From Paracraurococcus lichenis (lineage in GTDB: Bacteria > Pseudomonadota > Alphaproteobacteria > Acetobacterales > Acetobacteraceae), in contig NZ_JAUTWS010000021.1 of assembly GCF_030657435.1 (NCBI RefSeq), positions 48,313-112,312 on the forward strand: a DNA stretch of 64,000 nt. Direction: 5' to 3'. The translations under genes and the position numbers were made by a program. Shown piece by piece: positions 61,100 through 64,000 of the stretch; within the stretch, counting starts at the first letter, position 1, and each line of letters begins with the position of its first letter. The notes below the pieces were generated by a model that was not told the DNA's origin, did no database searches, and was given only the letters and a program-made list of their open reading frames with translations.

Positions 61100-62557
61100 A
61101 TGCGTAAGATTCTGCTGGGCACGACCGCGGTGGTCGGCGCGGCGCTCCTGGCCCCGTCCTTCGCGGCGGCGCAGGAAGCCCCGACCGTCCGTATCGGCGG
61201 CTTCTTCCGGGCCTATTACGGCTACACGCAGCAGTCCGGCCGCAACTCGACGACGCCGTCCGGCCTCGCCAACAACACCAACGGCCAGGGCGGCAACCTG
61301 ACGCAGTCGAACACCGCCGTCGGCGGCGTGAACGTGCCGACCACCGAGTCGCTCGGCGTCACCAGCGCCACCAGCACCGCCGGCGCCGGCGAAGTGGGCC
61401 GCCTGTCGAAGAACGACTTCTCGACCGATGGCGAGGTGCATGTCTTCGTCAACGGCAAGACGGCGAACGGCCTGTCCTACGGTGCGGTGATCGAGATCGC
61501 CTTCAACCAGCAGGAAGGCCGCAACATCGTCCAGCAGCGCGCCAGCACGGGCAAGACGACGGCCTCGATCGACGAGTGGTACACCTTCATCGCCTCCCCC
61601 ACCTGGGGCCAGATCCGCTTCGGTGACGAGGACGGCCCGGTCGGCGGCCTGATGAACTCGGGTGTCATCACCAACTTCGGCACCGGCGGCATCTACGGCG
61701 ACCGCGAGTCCTTCGTCACCCGCCAGGCCAGCACCCGCACCACCACCTCCCCGGGCGGCCTCGGCGACAACACCAAGATCATCTACCTGTCGCCGCAGTT
61801 CTTCGGCTTCGACTTCGGCGCCTCCTTCGCCTTCAACTACGGCGTGGGCGAGGATACGGGCTGCCCCTCCAACCAGTCCTCCGGCTGGTGCGACAGCGCC
61901 TATGCCTTCACCGGCGCCTCCAACTTCGGCATCGCCGCCGCGGGTCCGGAGCAGGCGGTCCGCCGCAACGAGTACCAGGGCGCGCTGCGTTGGCGCGGCA
62001 GCCTCGCCGGCGTCGGCCTCTCGTTCACCGGCGGCTATGTCGGCTCGGGCGCGGCGAAGGAACTCTCCCCGCTCAACGTCCAGCGCGCGGTCTTCCAGCC
62101 GCTCGGCGTCTGGCAGTTCGGCGCCCAGGCCACCGCCTACGGCCTGACGGTCGGCGCGCAGTACGAGCACGGCCAGTCGAACTTCTTCTGGGGCAACGCG
62201 ATGAAGGGCGACCGGCCGATGGACCAGCTCTTCGCTGGCGCCAGCTACACCGTCGGGCCCTTCACCTTCGGCGGCAACTGGCAGTTCCAGACCGTCGAGG
62301 GCGCGAGCCGCACGGCCTACGGCTATACCAATGGCGTGCTCGTGACGAGCCCGAACCCGGCCGGTGCCGGCCTGATGCGCCGCCTCGGCTACGGCATCGG
62401 CGGCAACTACCGCCTCGCCCCGGGCCTCGACATCGTGGCGGAGTGGTCGAAGTTCACCGTCGCCGAGCGCGGCCGCGACCTCGACAGCTCGCGCGCCGGC
62501 GTGCAGGACCGCACCACGGCGAACGTCTTCATCCTGGGCACCCGCCTCGCCTTCTGA
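61100..62557 (+). CDS. general porin
   Basis: A 485-residue outer-membrane porin. Signal peptide MRKILLGTTAVVGAALLAP with cleavage after SFAAA, then a barrel with many aromatic-capped strands (VRIGGFFRAYYGY, WGQIRFGDEDGPVGGLMNSG) and a final Phe (LGTRLAF). The length is typical of porins in acetic-acid-bacteria relatives. GAGGAGG lies 7 bases before the ATG. Low codon irregularity suggests high expression. Confidence 0.9.
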   Translation: MRKILLGTTAVVGAALLAPSFAAAQEAPTVRIGGFFRAYYGYTQQSGRNSTTPSGLANNTNGQGGNLTQSNTAVGGVNVPTTESLGVTSATSTAGAGEVGRLSKNDFSTDGEVHVFVNGKTANGLSYGAVIEIAFNQQEGRNIVQQRASTGKTTASIDEWYTFIASPTWGQIRFGDEDGPVGGLMNSGVITNFGTGGIYGDRESFVTRQASTRTTTSPGGLGDNTKIIYLSPQFFGFDFGASFAFNYGVGEDTGCPSNQSSGWCDSAYAFTGASNFGIAAAGPEQAVRRNEYQGALRWRGSLAGVGLSFTGGYVGSGAAKELSPLNVQRAVFQPLGVWQFGAQATAYGLTVGAQYEHGQSNFFWGNAMKGDRPMDQLFAGASYTVGPFTFGGNWQFQTVEGASRTAYGYTNGVLVTSPNPAGAGLMRRLGYGIGGNYRLAPGLDIVAEWSKFTVAERGRDLDSSRAGVQDRTTANVFILGTRLAF

Positions 62558-62583
62558 TCGGCGCAGGGGATCTGAGCTTAGGG

Positions 62584-62607
62584 GGGCGGCGGAGCGATCC
62601 GCCGCCC
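62584..62607 (+). terminator. intrinsic terminator of the porin gene
   Basis: GGGCGGCGGA-GCGA-TCCGCCGCCC: a perfect 10-base stem closed by a GNRA tetraloop, followed by TCTCTTATTGTTCT. It is the best intrinsic terminator in the window. Confidence 0.85.
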
Positions 62608-62689
62608 TCTCTTATTGTTCTGTCATGATAAGTTTCGTGTTCACCCTCCCCTTGATCGGGCCGCCCGCTTGGAGATATCTCGGACCGCC

Positions 62690-63220
62690 ATGAAGCCCGC
62701 CCTCGCCGCCGTCGCCCTCGCCCTGCCGCTGCTGGCCGCCTGCGGCGACTCCAACCAGCGCCTCGTCAGCAACGACGAGTATGGCGACTACCGCGGCAGC
62801 GTCGCCCGCAACCGCCCGCGCGGCGCCGATGCCGGCCTGGTCATCTTCGGCGTGGACAAGAACCGGGAGGCGCGAGAGGCCGCGGCCAGCGGCACCGGTC
62901 TCTCGGTGAACGCCTTCCTCTGGCGGGCCACGCTGGACACCCTGTCCTTCATGCCGCTCGCCTCGGCCGATCCCTTCGGCGGGACCATCATCACCGATTG
63001 GTACTCCCCGCCCGGCGCGACGAACGAGCGCTTCCGCGCCCAGGCCTATGTGCTCGGCCGCCAGCTCCGCTCGGACGGCGTCCGCGTGCAGGTCTTCCGC
63101 CAGACGCTCGACCGCGGGCAATGGGTGGACAGCCCGGTCTCCATCGCCACCAATTCGGAGCTCGAGGACAAGGTCCTCGCCCGGGCGCGGGAGCTGCGGA
63201 GCCAGTCCGCCTCCCGCTGA
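62690..63220 (+). CDS. DUF3576 lipoprotein
   Basis: A 176-residue lipoprotein: LALPLLAACGDS is a lipobox with the lipidated Cys at 18. The body (VNAFLWRATLDTLSFMPLASADPFGGTIITDWYSPPGATNERFRAQAYVLGRQLRSDGVRVQVFRQ) matches DUF3576, found in alphaproteobacteria and of unknown function. It is probably periplasmic-facing. Confidence 0.85.
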   Translation: MKPALAAVALALPLLAACGDSNQRLVSNDEYGDYRGSVARNRPRGADAGLVIFGVDKNREAREAAASGTGLSVNAFLWRATLDTLSFMPLASADPFGGTIITDWYSPPGATNERFRAQAYVLGRQLRSDGVRVQVFRQTLDRGQWVDSPVSIATNSELEDKVLARARELRSQSASR

Positions 63221-63265
63221 GGCGCGCGGAGAGGACGCGGCGAAGCCGGAGGGGTGCCGGGGCCG

Positions 63266-63586
63266 TCAGTCCTCCGGCGGGCAATAGAGGTCGCGGAGGA
63301 CCTCCACCAGCCGGGCCGCCCTGGAATCGGCCAACCGGTACCAGATGGTCTGCGCCTCCCGCCTGGTGGTGACCAGGCCATCCTCCCGCAGCAAGGCAAG
63401 GTGCTGCGACAGCGCCGATTGCGACAGCCCGACCGCCCGGACGAGTTCGGAGACGTTCATCTCCCGGCCGCCCGCGAGGTGGCAGAGGACCAGCAGCCTC
63501 TTCTCGTGCGCCAGCAGCCGCAGCAGCCGGGCCACCTCCCCCGCCCGCGCCTCCAGGACTTCCAGCGCCGTTCCGGTATTCGCCAT
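63266..63586 (-). CDS. ArsR family regulator, BigR/SqrR-like
   Basis: A 106-residue winged-helix repressor (SELVRAVGLSQSALSQHLALLREDGLVTTRREAQTIWYRLAD). It has exactly two cysteines, C35 (LLVLCHLAGG) and C102 (LYCPPED), 67 residues apart, much like the pair that forms a per- or tetrasulfide bridge in BigR and SqrR. The ELCVCD metal site of ArsR is absent. A role in sensing sulfide or persulfide is inferred. No sulfide-oxidation gene is in view. Confidence 0.85.
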   Translation of the reverse strand: MANTGTALEVLEARAGEVARLLRLLAHEKRLLVLCHLAGGREMNVSELVRAVGLSQSALSQHLALLREDGLVTTRREAQTIWYRLADSRAARLVEVLRDLYCPPED

Positions 63587-63682
63587 GCTGTCGCGGCCAT
63601 GTCCTGAGCGGTGGAACCACCCATCATCTGGCCCGTCGCGCCGGCGTTGCGACCCCCCGTCCTGCGACCCTCGCCGCCTGGT

Positions 63683-63714
63683 CATACCGGCCAGCAGAAA
63701 TGCTGACCGGTATG
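63683..63714. repeat. palindromic repeat, copy 1 (possible terminator)
   Basis: CATACCGG, one mismatch, CAGCA, loop GAAA, TGCTG, one mismatch, CCGGTATG: a 14-position stem with a GNRA tetraloop, followed by GTTTTA. Its left arm ATACCGGCC-A-GCAGAA recurs in the palindrome at 63757-63798. Confidence 0.65.
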
Positions 63715-63756
63715 GTTTTACGATCGGCGCGCAGCCGCCACACCAACCCTGCGCGC

Positions 63757-63798
63757 GATACCGGCCTGCAGAAGTCGCGACTTCTGCAGGCCGGTATC
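63757..63798. repeat. 42-base perfect palindrome, copy 2
   Basis: A perfect 42-base palindrome with centre GTCGCGAC and arms beginning GATACCGGCCTGCAGAAG. It overlaps the stop codon of the gene at 63797-64000 by two bases. It shares ATACCGGCC-T-GCAGAA with copy 1. Confidence 0.8.
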
Positions 63799-64000
63799 AA
63801 TCCTCTTCGCGCAGCAGAAAGAGCCAGAGGCCGCCGCCGGTGGCCGACTGCGCCCGGATGCGCAGGCTGCGCCCGGCATCGCCGAAATCGCCGGTCCAGC
63901 CGAACTCCACGTCCAGCGTGCCGCCCTCCAGCGCCCGCTCGATCCGGCCGCGGAAGCCGGGATGGTCCATGCAGGGGGCGACCCGGGTGAAGAAGCCGAG
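63797..64000 (-). CDS. photoactive-yellow-protein-like PAS domain, 3' end
   Basis: The last 67 residues of a gene that continues beyond the window. They read FFTRVAPCMDHPGF near the start and LWLFLLREED at the end, and line up with the C-terminal part of photoactive yellow protein (FFKDVAPCTDSPEF ... YWVFVKRV). The Cys in VAPC corresponds to Cys69, which carries the p-coumaroyl chromophore. The Tyr42/Glu46 pocket lies outside the window. It could be a true blue-light sensor or a PAS relative. Confidence 0.7.
   Translation of the reverse strand, partial: LGFFTRVAPCMDHPGFRGRIERALEGGTLDVEFGWTGDFGDAGRSLRIRAQSATGGGLWLFLLREED

Noticed and set aside
1..64000. tRNA, rRNA, CRISPR arrays, insertion sequences, prophage or replication origin
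   Set aside because: I looked through the intergenic stretches and saw no cloverleaf, direct-repeat array, transposase, integrase or DnaA-box cluster.

Overview
The window is chromosomal DNA of very high GC content from an alphaproteobacterium. Porin type, PQQ dehydrogenase, his/hslUV layout and DUF3576 lipoprotein suggest an Acetobacteraceae (Roseomonas-like) member of the Rhodospirillales; this placement is inference from protein style, not a database match. I found no tRNA, rRNA, CRISPR array, insertion sequence or prophage. Coding density is high and many neighbours share 4-base stop/start overlaps.

Region 1 (10-13745): a respiratory nitrate reduction locus on the minus strand, narK (two MFS transporters fused)-narG-narH-narJ-narI, continuing without a real gap into a parvulin-type isomerase, a hemerythrin, moeA and a beta-carbonic anhydrase. 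A Crp/Fnr regulator without cysteines (DNR-like) is divergent from narK. Between them lie two nearly identical FNR-type boxes, one facing each gene.

Region 2 (13861-26771): homogentisate dioxygenase, an unusual metallo-beta-lactamase-fold protein, a LysR regulator, 3-hydroxybutyrate dehydrogenase with a patatin-like lipase, an NTF2-like secreted protein, a prokaryotic ionotropic glutamate-receptor homologue, an old yellow enzyme, a putative outer-membrane barrel, a PQQ alcohol dehydrogenase with the lanthanide-type aspartate plus its small cytochrome c, and a Phd/PIN toxin-antitoxin pair.

Region 3 (26854-30752 and 45548-53260): gshB, SirB1, HIT, hisE and hisF, then after about 14.8 kb hisA, GNAT, hisH, DUF2628 and hisB, followed by a chemoreceptor with a PilZ domain and divergent hslVU. 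All his genes point the same way, so the his operon looks split by the intervening block.

Region 4 (30753-45547), the intervening block: an ssuADCB sulfonate operon, a HepT/MntA toxin-antitoxin pair, and a catabolic cluster made of an MFS permease, a three-subunit molybdenum hydroxylase, a Rieske ferredoxin, three amidohydrolases and an IclR regulator flanked by GGAAA/TTTCC operator-like motifs. This cluster is the best candidate in the window for an undescribed pathway.

Region 5 (53261-64000): an AbrB/Doc toxin-antitoxin operon with a striking palindromic operator, an extradiol-type dioxygenase, EcsC, an OmpR-type regulator, GTP cyclohydrolase II with an L,D-transpeptidase, two small membrane or secreted proteins (one with a repeated LNPQPLPP motif), YggS divergent from a ThiE-like protein, a porin, a DUF3576 lipoprotein, an ArsR regulator with a BigR/SqrR-like cysteine pair, two related palindromes, and the 3' end of a photoactive-yellow-protein-like PAS gene.
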